38,220 bases of DNA from Clostridiaceae bacterium (lineage in GTDB: Bacteria; Bacillota; Clostridia; Saccharofermentanales; UBA5734), in assembly GCA_012727965.1 (NCBI GenBank), contig JAAYFZ010000449.1, forward strand, positions 1 through 38,220. Reading direction: 5' to 3'. The notes under the pieces were generated by a model, which saw nothing but the letters and a program-made list of their open reading frames with translations, ran no database searches and was not told the DNA's origin. Shown here one piece after another: positions 28,791 through 37,855 of this stretch. Both the position numbers and the translations under genes were made by a program. Within the stretch, counting starts at the first letter, position 1. Each line of letters begins with the position of its first letter.

Positions 28791-29558
28791 TCAGCTGAAC
28801 CAAGTAGCGCCGCCGTGATGAAGAAGCGCTCCGCAAAGGCTAAATAGAGCCAGCATTGGAGCCAGCCAGCGACCCGGCTGAAGATTCTCATTTCTGTTTC
28901 TATTGATCCACACATTTAATATAGCCAGCATAATTGCGGTTAGACCGCCAAATATAGCTGTACCAGGCCAGGCTGTCATCAAGCCTCCTGCCGCAGCGAT
29001 AATAATTTCATGACCGGGATGACGCAGCTGTAGCTGCCATAAACGTAACACATATAATAGAAGTGCCGTAAGCAGCATCGATAATAAGCCAACAAGGTGC
29101 AGCAGCCTATCAGCCTCAAGCATTGCATTTATAAACGCAGGAATAAATAACCAGAAATACAGAATGACAGGGGGTTTATTGTCGTCGAACCGGATCATCG
29201 ACCAGACGATAAGGGCGCTGGCGGTGACTGCGAGTAGAACAGCCTGTCCCAGCTTGATATCTAGTCCAGTCGGCCCCATTACTGCTGCTATCGCGGCAAA
29301 GACGGCCATGGTGGCTGTCTCGATGATTGCATAACGAGACGAAATGGGCTCGCTGCAGTAGCGGCATTTGCGTTTAAGCGCAAGGTAGCTGAAAACAGGC
29401 ACAAGATCACGCGCTGCCAGCTGATGTCCGCAAGATGTACAATGAGATCTGTCTGTTGTGATGTTCATTTTGCGTGGCAGCCTGTAAATACAGACATTCA
29501 GGAAACTACCTATAAGTGCGCCATAAAGGGCAAAAAGTACAATTATATAAGATGTCAT
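28791..29558 (-). CDS. Prepilin peptidase-like protein with altered catalytic motifs
   Basis: A 255-residue polytopic protein of the type IV prepilin peptidase (A24) family. The N-terminal domain is intact: GSFLNVCIYRLP, then two CxxC pairs at C40/C43 and C65/C68 that bind zinc. The peptidase half looks altered. Where relatives have I-D-x-D and an IP a few residues later, this has I122-R123-F124-D125-D126; where they have GxGDxK, this has PGHEIII (G182-H183-E184). Both catalytic aspartates appear to be lost or displaced, judged by eye. GAGGAG precedes the ATG at 29558. It is transcribed away from tig and lies between the two Tad loci. It may be inactive, methylating only, or a divergent active enzyme. 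Confidence 0.8.
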   Translation of the reverse strand: MTSYIIVLFALYGALIGSFLNVCIYRLPRKMNITTDRSHCTSCGHQLAARDLVPVFSYLALKRKCRYCSEPISSRYAIIETATMAVFAAIAAVMGPTGLDIKLGQAVLLAVTASALIVWSMIRFDDNKPPVILYFWLFIPAFINAMLEADRLLHLVGLLSMLLTALLLYVLRLWQLQLRHPGHEIIIAAAGGLMTAWPGTAIFGGLTAIMLAILNVWINRNRNENLQPGRWLAPMLALFSLCGALLHHGGATWFS

Positions 29559-29618
29559 CTGCTGCTGCTCCTCGCTGAATAGAAGATTCTTGGTAAGTGT
29601 AACATAAGCCGGCTAACC

Positions 29619-29647
29619 TTTACATTTTAACATGCCTATGCTAAAAT
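29619..29647 (+). promoter_or_regulatory. Promoter of tig
   Basis: TTTACA at 29619-29624 and TAAAAT at 29642-29647 are 17 bases apart. Transcription would start near 29654, about 49 bases before the trigger factor start. Confidence 0.55.
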
Positions 29648-29702
29648 CTTGTAGCTATTGTCAACATGGCACCAAGGGTGCTTTTTAGGAGGAATATACA
29701 AT

Positions 29703-31046
29703 ATGGCTTCTGTGATGGAAAAGAAAGAAAAGAATGTGGTCACACTGACTATTGATGTCTCAGCCGAAGCTTTTGCCGAAGCTCTTCAGCGTGCTTTTGC
29801 AAAGAACAAGAACAAATTCAGTGTTCCTGGTTTCCGCAAGGGCAAGGCTCCTATGCAGATAGTAACTAAGTACTATGGCGAAGGTGTACTCTATGATGAC
29901 GCGATAGATTTCGCGGCTACTCCTGCTTATACAGCAGCGATCAAAGAGCATGATATCGAGCCGGTATCACGTCCTGATATGGATATAATCGAAATCGGCC
30001 GCGAAGTTGGCATGAAATTTACTGTTGAAGTCACAGTTAAGCCTGATGTCGAGCTTGGTCAGTATAAGGGCGTAGAAGCTGTTATGCCAGTTGTCGAGAT
30101 CTCTGACGAAGACGTTGAACGCGAGCTAAAGAGTGTTCAGGAACGTAATTCTCGTCAGATCAAGATCGATGACCGTGCTATTTTGCAAGATGATACAGCA
30201 AATATTGACTATGAAGGCTTCCTCGAGGGTGTTCCTTTTGAAGGCGGTAAAGGTGCTGATTATGACCTGAAAATTGGCTCCAATACATTTATTCCAGGTT
30301 TTGAAGAGCAGCTGATCGGCAAGAATGCCGGTGAGGAATTTGATATTGATGTCTCTTTCCCTGAGGATTATGGCAGTGAAGAGCTCAAGGGCAAGGCCGT
30401 TGTTTTCCACGTTAAGATCAATGAGATCAAGGTGCGTGAGCTGCCTGAGCTCGATGATGAGTTTGCCAAGGACGTAAGTGAGTTCGACACCCTTGAAGAA
30501 TATAAATCAAGTCTGCGCGAGAAACTGATAGATAATGCTCAGAAACGTGCTGACGGCACCTTCGAAGATAATGTTGTTCAGGCTGTTTCCGCAAATTCGA
30601 CTGTTGATATTCCGGATGCGATGATCGACAGAGAAGTCGAGCAGATGATTCAGGAACAGAGCCAACAGATGCGTTATCAGGGAATTGAGCTTGAGCAGTA
30701 TCTTGGTTATATTGGTCAAACGATGGATGCTTTCAGAGAGCAGCTTCGTGATGCGGCCAGCCGCAGAATTCTGATGAGTCTCGTTATTGAGGCCGTTGCC
30801 AAAGCTGAAAAGATTGAGGCGTCAGAAGAAGAGGTTGATGCAGAAATCGAGAGACTTGCAGGCATGTATCAAATGAAGGCCGAAGATCTTAAATCCAGAA
30901 TGCTCGGCGATGATGACAATTTTGTAAAAGAAAATGTTATCCGTCAGAAGGCTGTTGAACTACTGAAGGCTGAAGCAGTTAAGGTAGCTCCACCGGTTGA
31001 AGCAGAAGCTGATGAAACTGCAGAGACTGAAGAGACAGCCGAATAA
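29703..31046 (+). CDS. tig: Trigger factor chaperone
   Basis: A 447-residue ribosome-associated chaperone and peptidyl-prolyl isomerase. The N-terminal ribosome-binding loop has FSVPGFRKGKAPMQ (GFRKGKxP is the contact motif with L23). The FKBP domain follows (DTANIDYEGFLEGVPFEGGKGADYDLKIG), and the C-terminal arms are helical with an acidic tail. The ATG at 29703 follows TAGGAGG; the open frame begins further upstream without a good ribosome site. tig-clpP-clpX is the common Firmicute order. Confidence 0.96.
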   Translation: MASVMEKKEKNVVTLTIDVSAEAFAEALQRAFAKNKNKFSVPGFRKGKAPMQIVTKYYGEGVLYDDAIDFAATPAYTAAIKEHDIEPVSRPDMDIIEIGREVGMKFTVEVTVKPDVELGQYKGVEAVMPVVEISDEDVERELKSVQERNSRQIKIDDRAILQDDTANIDYEGFLEGVPFEGGKGADYDLKIGSNTFIPGFEEQLIGKNAGEEFDIDVSFPEDYGSEELKGKAVVFHVKINEIKVRELPELDDEFAKDVSEFDTLEEYKSSLREKLIDNAQKRADGTFEDNVVQAVSANSTVDIPDAMIDREVEQMIQEQSQQMRYQGIELEQYLGYIGQTMDAFREQLRDAASRRILMSLVIEAVAKAEKIEASEEEVDAEIERLAGMYQMKAEDLKSRMLGDDDNFVKENVIRQKAVELLKAEAVKVAPPVEAEADETAETEETAE

Positions 31047-31171
31047 TCCAAGAACGAAAGCGCTGTTGTTTAGACAAGTAACCTGTGTATCAGGTGAGCA
31101 GATGCGTAATCTGGAACAGTCCCAACATGACGCAAATATGATAGTATATAAAGTAGAATAAAAAAGGTGAG

Positions 31172-31193
31172 GGGGAGCTTGTATGAGTTCCCC
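31172..31193 (+). other. Hairpin just before the clpP ribosome site
   Basis: GGGGAGCT (31172-31179) pairs with AGTTCCCC (31186-31193) through a 6-base loop, ending 10 bases before the GGAAGGAG ribosome site. No CtsR heptad repeat is recognised. It may affect translation of clpP. Confidence 0.35.
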
Positions 31194-31219
31194 ATCGCCA
31201 TATGGAAGGAGTTTTATTT

Positions 31220-31804
31220 ATGAGTTTAGTACCTGTTGTTGTTGAACAAACTAATCGTGGTGAACGGTCATATGATATTTTTTCAAGACTGCTTAAGGAG
31301 AGAATTATCATCCTTAGTGATGAGGTGAATTCCGTTACTGCCAGTCTAATTACAGCGCAGCTGCTGTTTCTTGAGGCTGAAGATCCAGATAAGGATATCC
31401 AGCTATACATAAACAGCCCCGGAGGCGAGGTCACTTCAGGACTTATGATCTACGACACCATGCAGTATATCAAGGCTGATGTACAGACTATATGTATGGG
31501 TATGGCGGCGAGTATGGGTGCATTCTTGCTGGCGGCCGGTGCTCCTGGCAAGCGCTTTGCTCTGCCAAATGCTGAAATTATGATCCATCAGCCCTCTGGC
31601 GGTGCCCAGGGGCAGGCAACTGACATCCATATTGCAGCTGAGCATATACTTAAGATGAAACACAGACTAAACAAAATACTGGCTGAGCGTACTGGACAAT
31701 CCATCGAGAAGATCGCTCTTGATACCGAGAGAGATAGATGGCTGGATGCTGAGCAGGCTAAGGAATATGGAATAATCGACCAGATAATGGAGAAGAGGGC
31801 TTAA
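31220..31804 (+). CDS. clpP: ATP-dependent Clp protease proteolytic subunit
   Basis: A 194-residue serine peptidase that forms a double heptameric ring and degrades proteins delivered by ClpX. The catalytic triad is S98 (MAASMGAFL), H123 ([12 protein letters not shown]) and D172 (DTERDRW), and the N-terminal [20 protein letters not shown] is canonical. The ATG at 31220 is preferred to one at 31202 because GGAAGGAG at 31204-31211 then sits upstream and the protein start matches the family. clpX follows after 3 bases. Confidence 0.97.
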   Translation: MSLVPVVVEQTNRGERSYDIFSRLLKERIIILSDEVNSVTASLITAQLLFLEAEDPDKDIQLYINSPGGEVTSGLMIYDTMQYIKADVQTICMGMAASMGAFLLAAGAPGKRFALPNAEIMIHQPSGGAQGQATDIHIAAEHILKMKHRLNKILAERTGQSIEKIALDTERDRWLDAEQAKEYGIIDQIMEKRA

Positions 31805-31807
31805 TAG

Positions 31808-33181
31808 ATGTCAGAAAACGGAAACAAAGGCAAGGGTGGCGGCGGACAGCAGCCGCGCAGTAAAAAAGGGACTGGTTCTTCGCAGGATATATACACACCT
31901 GTGTCCTGTTCCTTTTGTGGCAAATCAGAAGGTCAGGTGAACAGACTGATCGCGGGACCAGGTGTTTTTATCTGCAACGAATGTGTTCAGTTGTGTGAAG
32001 AAATTCTTGATGAAGAGATGGAGGTTCTGGAAGCGGAAGCTGCCGAATCGCCGGCTTTTACCGAGTTGATGTCACCTCTGAAGATCAAGGAAGCACTCGA
32101 CCAATATGTTATTGGTCAGGATCGGGCCAAAAAGGCCTTATCAGTTGCTGTATATAATCATTACAAACGTGTTTTTACAGCAGGCAGCGATAGCGACACC
32201 CGCAAGAATAAAAAGCAAAAAGACAAGGCAAAGGCAGATTCACAGGATGTTGAGCTGTCAAAGAGCAATATTATGCTGCTTGGTCCTACCGGCAGCGGTA
32301 AAACATTGCTGGCACAGACTCTTGCAAGGATACTTGATGTACCCTTTGCAATTGCTGATGCAACGGCTTTGACAGAAGCTGGCTATGTCGGTGAGGATGT
32401 CGAGAATATACTGTTGAAGCTGATTCAGAATGCTGATTTTGATATTGAAAAGGCTCAGCGCGGTATAATCTATATCGATGAGATCGACAAGATCACAAGG
32501 AAGTCGGATAATCCTTCGATAACCCGTGATGTCAGCGGCGAAGGTGTTCAGCAGGCTCTCTTGAAAATTCTTGAAAGTACGATTGCAAATGTACCGCCTC
32601 AGGGTGGACGTAAGCATCCGCATCAGGAATTCATTCAGGTCGACACGACCAATATTCTCTTCATCTGTGGTGGCGCTTTTGACGGAATGGAAAAAATTAT
32701 CCAGAATAGAATCGGTCAGAAGTCAATTGGCTTCGGCGCGAAAATTGAAACCAGACAGGAAAAGGAAGCTGTAAATCTTCTTAGCAGCATCATGCCGCAG
32801 GATCTGTTGAAATATGGTCTGATTCCTGAGTTTATCGGACGTGTTCCGGTAATTGTATCGCTGGAAGGACTCTCGGAGGATGCTCTCGTAAAAATCCTTC
32901 AGGAACCTCGGAATGCGCTGGTTAAGCAATACAAAAAGCTTCTGGAGTTTGATGATGTCGAGTTAATATTTGACGAAGATGCGATCCGTGAGATTGCCAA
33001 ACAAGCACTTGAGCGCAAAACAGGTGCCCGTGGTCTAAGAGCGATTCTTGAGGAAATCATGCTTGATATTATGTTTGATATTCCCTCGAGAGACGATGTT
33101 GCGACATGCACTATTACAAAAGCCTGTGTCCTGAAAGAGGAACAGCCACAACTCACTTTGAAGGAAGAAAAATCAGCATAA
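31808..33181 (+). CDS. clpX: ClpX ATPase subunit
   Basis: A 457-residue AAA+ unfoldase that feeds ClpP. The N-terminal four-cysteine zinc domain is visible (CSFCGKSE and [10 protein letters not shown]), then Walker A GPTGSGKT, Walker [11 protein letters not shown], the pore-loop and IGF loop ([11 protein letters not shown]), and the C-terminal sensor-2 domain ([15 protein letters not shown]). It is longer than the usual ~420 residues because of an N-terminal glycine/lysine-rich extension and a charged [13 protein letters not shown] insert before Walker A. It starts 3 bases after clpP. Confidence 0.97.
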   Translation: MSENGNKGKGGGGQQPRSKKGTGSSQDIYTPVSCSFCGKSEGQVNRLIAGPGVFICNECVQLCEEILDEEMEVLEAEAAESPAFTELMSPLKIKEALDQYVIGQDRAKKALSVAVYNHYKRVFTAGSDSDTRKNKKQKDKAKADSQDVELSKSNIMLLGPTGSGKTLLAQTLARILDVPFAIADATALTEAGYVGEDVENILLKLIQNADFDIEKAQRGIIYIDEIDKITRKSDNPSITRDVSGEGVQQALLKILESTIANVPPQGGRKHPHQEFIQVDTTNILFICGGAFDGMEKIIQNRIGQKSIGFGAKIETRQEKEAVNLLSSIMPQDLLKYGLIPEFIGRVPVIVSLEGLSEDALVKILQEPRNALVKQYKKLLEFDDVELIFDEDAIREIAKQALERKTGARGLRAILEEIMLDIMFDIPSRDDVATCTITKACVLKEEQPQLTLKEEKSA

Positions 33182-33216
33182 ATACTGATGCTTGAACAGG
33201 TCTAAAGATAGTATAT

Positions 33217-33246
33217 TGTCATAAAATGTCGTAAATTGTCATTTAG
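33217..33246 (+). repeat. Three 10-base direct repeats beginning TGTC
   Basis: TGTCATAAAA, TGTCGTAAAT and TGTCATTTAG follow one another at exactly 10-base spacing (33217, 33227, 33237), one helical turn apart. They lie after clpX and just before its terminator. A protein-binding role is possible but unproved. Confidence 0.4.
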
Positions 33247-33274
33247 CAGGTGCCCTCAGGGGTGCCTGCTTTTT
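33245..33274 (+). terminator. Terminator after clpX
   Basis: AGCAGGTGCCC pairs with GGGTGCCTGCT (two G-T pairs) across the loop TCAG, followed by TTTTT. It separates the clp genes from the second Tad locus. Confidence 0.88.
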
Positions 33275-33338
33275 ATATGCTGTTATCAAGTTATCTGCGG
33301 AGTCTATTAGATCTTTGCAATCAGGAGGTACAGGATAA

Positions 33339-34874
33339 ATGATCGACGGTGAATTCAGACACTTTGATAATGTAGCGGCTGAAAATTTGATCGCAGCTGG
33401 TATGAGAGGATCTACCTGGGTTGTTTATTCTGATGCCGGTAAACCGGAATATATTGCTAAGAAAAATGCTGTTTTTGCCGACATTACAGTTACTGAACTA
33501 CTTGAGCAGACGTGTCATCCTTGTTTGCCAAGATGTTTTGGCAGTTCATATATAGTTCCAACTGAGGATTCCTGCTGTCTCTTCGAATATGTTGAGGGCC
33601 AGGTTTTGAGCAATTATTCGGAAACTGACATAAGAGTCATAAGCAATTTGTTTTCGCAGCTGTTTGATCTGTTGACATTTATTCAGACAATGTTTGACAA
33701 ACCGCTTCTTCACCTAGATATTAAGCCAGATAACATCATAATACGAAAAAATGGATTGCCTGTTCTTATTGATTTCGATTCCGCTTGTCTAGATCCGCAT
33801 AATGTCAAGAGCTGTACCCACCGTTATGCTGCACCTGAACACCGAGGTGGAAGGCCGCAGACAGCAAGCGATACTTATTCGCTGGCACTTGTCATGTTTG
33901 AGTATTTGCTTAAGAAGTCTGTATCGGTAATCTCAGAAACACCACTTGCAGAGTTAGCCTCATCACTGCCTGCAGAATTATCAGCTGTAAGCAGAGTGCT
34001 CGTCCGATGTCTGGCTGCAGATCCAAATGAACGGCCTCATCCTGATGAGGTTGCCTCAGCTCTCAAACAGTCAAGAATTGTTGATTTACATCAAGAAAGA
34101 GAGAGTCAGGAAGATTTGCCCTGCGAAGACGCATCTGTCATCTGTGTCTGGCATTCGGCAGAAATGGCTTGTGAGCTAGCTGCTGCTGCTACGAAGCATA
34201 AGAAAAACGTTCTACTTATAGATGCAGATTGGCTTGATCCGCGATCTGATCTTTTGTTAGGCCTGGAAAAAATTGATCGTAAAAGCATGGGTTCAGTGCT
34301 GACGGCATATCTCGATTCGGCACTAAATGCTGCAAGAGATGGCAATCTTGATTTCGATAAACTGCAGTCATTGTCCAGGAAGACTGCGGTTCCAGGGCTG
34401 TCGCTCTTGATGCCTTCTGGAAGATTTGAGTATTTTGAGCGAGAATTGTCTGCTGATTTCTGTCAGGTTATCAGTTTGGCCAGAAAACATTATGAACTGG
34501 TTATAATTTTGGCTGGACCTCTGATTTATGATGATTTGACCTGTGTTTCTCTAGCTCTGGCAGATCGTGTCATAACCGCAGTCCATGCGAATACCGCCGA
34601 CCTCAGAACTATTGGTCGGATCATGACATTTATGCGTCTATATCAGCTTGCTGACATGAACAAATTTCATATAGCGGCACATGACTATCAGAAGGGGCAG
34701 GAGCTGAGTTTATCATCACTAAATGAACTTTGTAATGACAGGCTTATAGGAACTGTGTCATACGACCAGAGACGTCGAGGTCTTGTCGGTAGCAGTAAAC
34801 CCTATGCTTTGATGCCGTCACGGGCAAATAAGAAAGAATATAGAGCCATGTTCAGGAAGCTGAACATAATTTGA
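33339..34874 (+). CDS. Ser/Thr kinase-TadZ fusion protein
   Basis: A 511-residue fusion. Residues ~1-245 are a eukaryote-like Ser/Thr kinase: AGMRGST glycine loop (20-26), Lys at 41/42, HLDIKPDN (125-132; D127 catalytic), DFD in place of DFG (145-147), APE (165-167), D178 and R232. Residues ~265-511 have the ParA/TadZ layout: VICVWHSAEMACEL where a P-loop belongs but without GxGKT, then the LLIDAD strand (292-297) and a C-terminal domain. TadZ localises the pilus apparatus. Here the N-terminal receiver-like domain of TadZ is replaced by a kinase. GGAGG precedes the ATG. It is the first gene of the second Tad operon. Confidence 0.82.
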   Translation: MIDGEFRHFDNVAAENLIAAGMRGSTWVVYSDAGKPEYIAKKNAVFADITVTELLEQTCHPCLPRCFGSSYIVPTEDSCCLFEYVEGQVLSNYSETDIRVISNLFSQLFDLLTFIQTMFDKPLLHLDIKPDNIIIRKNGLPVLIDFDSACLDPHNVKSCTHRYAAPEHRGGRPQTASDTYSLALVMFEYLLKKSVSVISETPLAELASSLPAELSAVSRVLVRCLAADPNERPHPDEVASALKQSRIVDLHQERESQEDLPCEDASVICVWHSAEMACELAAAATKHKKNVLLIDADWLDPRSDLLLGLEKIDRKSMGSVLTAYLDSALNAARDGNLDFDKLQSLSRKTAVPGLSLLMPSGRFEYFERELSADFCQVISLARKHYELVIILAGPLIYDDLTCVSLALADRVITAVHANTADLRTIGRIMTFMRLYQLADMNKFHIAAHDYQKGQELSLSSLNELCNDRLIGTVSYDQRRRGLVGSSKPYALMPSRANKKEYRAMFRKLNII

Positions 34875-34933
34875 ATGGTCTTATGTCTGATATAGGTTCA
34901 ATCTATACAGCAAAAACAATAGGAGTACTGACT

Positions 34934-36217
34934 ATGAGCTTGATCCAATCACCTGAATTGCTTGTACAGACGATAGCAAGCTGTGGCGTTTCATCAGACA
35001 GCAGTTTTTGTATGTTTAGTGATCGCTCTGATCAACAGAAAGAGGGAGATAGCCTTACTGATTTGATCAGCAAGGTTTGCATACGAATTCTCGATGAGCA
35101 CCCAGAACTTGCAGCTTCCGCTGACGAAGGGAATGACAGAGCAGCTCTCAAAGATTTGATCGTGAAGTATGCAGAGGAACTGAGCATTCGTGCTGGACTT
35201 TACCGAAATCAACTGCAGCAGCAAGTGCTTGACTCGCTTTTTGGCTACGGTCCTTTGCAGTATCTGATCGATGACCCGGACATATCAGACATTGATGCTG
35301 TATCGCCAACTGAAATCACCGTTAAGAAATTCGGTGTGCGTATGCGTGTTAGTACTGCCTTCGAGAGTTCTTCTGCCTATGAAACTTTCTGCCGTCTTCT
35401 GATAATACGACAGGGCGGACTAATCAATGAAAATGACAGTCATTGTCGAGTGACTGATTCGAAGCGACGGCTACGCATAAATGTAACTGTTCCGCCAAGA
35501 AGTGTAGAACATTCCAGTCTTAGTATTCGTAAGCATCCAAGCGTCTCGTTAAGCTTAGAAGATCTCGCGGCTGCTGGTATGTTTGAGCCATCGGATACTA
35601 CTCTGTTATCAGATATCGCCGGATCACAGTGCAGTTTTCTTATTTGTGGCAAAGGAGGATCAGGCAAGACAACTCTGTTGAGAGCCATGATCAATGCCAT
35701 GCCTCCGCTCGAACGGGTCTTAATTGCTGAGAGTGATTCTGAAATTTATGCTGACAAACCCTGCTGTATGAGCCAGCGCATCAGAAGAGTTAATGAAGGC
35801 GGCAGGCCGGTTAGTTTGCGTGATCTGGTTTCTGATGGTTTGACTATGTCGCTTGATACCTACTGCATAGGTGAAATCGTAGGTGATGAAGCTTATGAAT
35901 TTATGCGCGCTGCTTATTCAGGACATCGTTGCCTGGCTACGATCCATGCAATCAGCGCTGAAGATGCGCTTGATCGTCTGATATCGCTGGCCAGAACTGT
36001 ATCAGCCGGTGAACAAGATTACTCGCTAAAACAGATGCTTGCTAGAAGTGTAAATATGATCATTTATCTAAACTCGTTCAAGGTCCAAAAAATAGTGAAA
36101 GTCAATGGGTATAACAAGGAGAAGGATTCATATGCATTTGAAATTATCCGGGAAAAGGAAAATGAGGAAACAAGTGATTATACTTACCTCGGCACTGAGT
36201 CGCTGGTGCCAAGTTAA
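34934..36217 (+). CDS. tadA: TadA/CpaF-type secretion ATPase (locus 2)
   Basis: A 427-residue hexameric secretion ATPase. The N-terminal helical region (about 1-130; DSLFGYGPLQYLIDDPDISDIDAV) leads to the Walker A loop GKGGSGKTT (near 239-247), the Asp box AESDSEI, Walker B CIGEIVGDEAYE and the His box CLATIHA. The ATG at 34934 is chosen because AGGAG lies 8 bases upstream; the longer frame from TTG at 34871 has no such site. Its 3' end overlaps tadB by 86 bases. It is clearly divergent from the TadA of locus 1 in its N-terminal part. Confidence 0.88.
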   Translation: MSLIQSPELLVQTIASCGVSSDSSFCMFSDRSDQQKEGDSLTDLISKVCIRILDEHPELAASADEGNDRAALKDLIVKYAEELSIRAGLYRNQLQQQVLDSLFGYGPLQYLIDDPDISDIDAVSPTEITVKKFGVRMRVSTAFESSSAYETFCRLLIIRQGGLINENDSHCRVTDSKRRLRINVTVPPRSVEHSSLSIRKHPSVSLSLEDLAAAGMFEPSDTTLLSDIAGSQCSFLICGKGGSGKTTLLRAMINAMPPLERVLIAESDSEIYADKPCCMSQRIRRVNEGGRPVSLRDLVSDGLTMSLDTYCIGEIVGDEAYEFMRAAYSGHRCLATIHAISAEDALDRLISLARTVSAGEQDYSLKQMLARSVNMIIYLNSFKVQKIVKVNGYNKEKDSYAFEIIREKENEETSDYTYLGTESLVPS

Positions 36218-36698
36218 ATCCGATCTCATTTATGCCTTCGAACAAACTCTGAATGCGGATATATCTGAAGATCTCAAAGAGTCCATCAGGGCTATGCTAA
36301 ACAGGATCAAGGGTGGTATGCCACTTGAACAGGCCCTGGACAAATTCAGTGAGTTCTCGCATCAGGAGCAATTTCTTGACCTGATTGCTGCGGTAAAAGT
36401 AAATACACGTCATCGAGGTGATTTGCCTGTGCTCATGGAGACGCTTGAACTCCAGTTTTTTAGACTTGAGGAGGCATATCAGCAAAGAAGAATCAGCAGC
36501 AGAACAGACCTTCGCAGTACCATTTTGTGCTTCGCATTTGGCTTCGTTGTTTTTGCCGGCCGCATAATCAGCAATGAAAGTGTGAGATCAGCATTTTTAT
36601 CGTCAGCCATAGGCTTTTTACTTCTAATTGCGTCGATTGTAAGCTTCGCCTCAGGCCTGGCAATATTACTGATCATAATTAGAAGAATTAATGATTAA
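36132..36698 (+). CDS. tadB: TadB-like pilus assembly protein (locus 2)
   Basis: A 188-residue protein matching one T2SSF half: an N-terminal helical part with AFEQTLNADISEDLKESIRAML and GGMPLEQALDKFSEF, then two hydrophobic helices (about 135-155 and 160-185). It corresponds to one half of the fused protein at 13970-15607. The start at 36132 follows AAGGAGAAGGA; an ATG at 36162 is another possibility. It overlaps the end of the ATPase gene by 86 bases in a different frame. TadB identity rests on context and layout. Confidence 0.72.
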   Translation: MHLKLSGKRKMRKQVIILTSALSRWCQVKSDLIYAFEQTLNADISEDLKESIRAMLNRIKGGMPLEQALDKFSEFSHQEQFLDLIAAVKVNTRHRGDLPVLMETLELQFFRLEEAYQQRRISSRTDLRSTILCFAFGFVVFAGRIISNESVRSAFLSSAIGFLLLIASIVSFASGLAILLIIIRRIND

Positions 36699-36711
36699 GG
36701 AGGCTGTTGTC

Positions 36712-37530
36712 GTGAAATACCTTCTCCTGTTCGTGGTTGCTATTCTGTTGATCTTCTTGATATATCGGCTAATACCAGCGATTATCTGCCGGTCGAGCTC
36801 GCTATTGAAGGAAATCAGAAGACAGATGGACAATGATCATGACGAACAATTGAACGATATTAGCTTGAAATCAACAAATCTGATTACCAGTGTGCGCAGT
36901 TTGTTGCAAGCAGCTGGAATAAGCAGTAAAAAGAGTCTGCTATATCTGTGTTTAGCTTATATGTTGCTTCCAATTTTACTTGTTATAAGTGGAAACAACC
37001 ATACCTTGCTATTAGGTCTCTGCTGGATCTGTTTACTGAATAGTATGATTTCAGCGCAAGCGAAGAAGAGATCACAATATTTCGGCAGTCTGCTCTATAA
37101 AATATATCGATTCATAAATATGGAGCTTGATTCCGGTCTGCTGCTGGGCGATATTCTAGTTTCTTTACCTGAATCTGCGAACGATCAGGAGTTGCGTCTA
37201 GCTCTTGAAAAAATGTCTGCCGCCTGGCAGCTAACAGGCGATCTGGATTTAGCCCTTCGTGAACTAGAACTGAAATTCGGTAAGCATGAGACTGCCCTGT
37301 TGGCGAATAATCTCAGACAGTGTCTGGTGACTGGTGTCGCCGGCAAGGCTTTTGCCCAGATGGAGAACCTTCTTTTTGCCCGTTATGTTGAGCATGTCCG
37401 CAGGAGAAGTAAGCAACTTCAGAGTGCATTGTTGTTATGTGCAGTGCTCGCACTCTTACCTGTTATGATCCTTATGCTCTGGCCAATCATTACCGAAATG
37501 TTGAATTCGCTGGGCAGTATATTCAGTTAG
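36712..37530 (+). CDS. tadC: TadC-like pilus assembly protein (locus 2)
   Basis: A 272-residue T2SSF-type membrane protein. It has an N-terminal membrane helix (LLLFVVAILLIFLIYRLIP), a central pair of helices near 85-125, a cytoplasmic helical region (FINMELDSGLLLGDILVSLPES) and a C-terminal helix (LLLCAVLALLPVMILMLWP). The start is GTG at 36712, because AAGGAGG lies 8 bases upstream; the ATG at 36691 lies before that site. It follows tadB by 13 bases. Together they form the inner-membrane platform that in locus 1 is a single protein. Confidence 0.75.
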   Translation: MKYLLLFVVAILLIFLIYRLIPAIICRSSSLLKEIRRQMDNDHDEQLNDISLKSTNLITSVRSLLQAAGISSKKSLLYLCLAYMLLPILLVISGNNHTLLLGLCWICLLNSMISAQAKKRSQYFGSLLYKIYRFINMELDSGLLLGDILVSLPESANDQELRLALEKMSAAWQLTGDLDLALRELELKFGKHETALLANNLRQCLVTGVAGKAFAQMENLLFARYVEHVRRRSKQLQSALLLCAVLALLPVMILMLWPIITEMLNSLGSIFS

Positions 37531-37625
37531 CATTGACGCATAAGTTCAAGCTTGCACAGGACAGGATAGTGATACATGTTATTTGGCGGAGTTGCCGCTG
37601 AAAATAAAGAAAGGATGTACAGACA

Positions 37626-37850
37626 ATGAAAAAGAAAATGAGGATTGAAAAAACGTCTAAATTTAAGCTTGAAAGAGCCGCTCTTCTTAACAGGAGAGGA
37701 TTTGGTATCAATGAGGTCATTGGTATAGCCGCAGGCATCATAATTGCAGCTGCCATAATCATTCCTGGATTGAAAGAGTTTTCGGGAACCGTTATTGCCC
37801 AGCTAACAACTTGGTGGTCGTCTTTGGCTGCAGAAATATTCCAGGGTTGA
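37626..37850 (+). CDS. Flp1-type pilin (locus 2)
   Basis: A 74-residue Flp prepilin. A basic leader ends in LLNRRG, followed by FGINEV and a hydrophobic helix (IGIAAGIIIAAAIIIPG). Cleavage after the glycine would give mature F1 with E5-V6, the same arrangement as the pilin of locus 1. The tail is short and ends in EIFQG. AAGGATG lies upstream of the ATG. The 95 bases between it and tadC hold no gene. Confidence 0.82.
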   Translation: MKKKMRIEKTSKFKLERAALLNRRGFGINEVIGIAAGIIIAAAIIIPGLKEFSGTVIAQLTTWWSSLAAEIFQG

Positions 37851-37855
37851 CTGAA

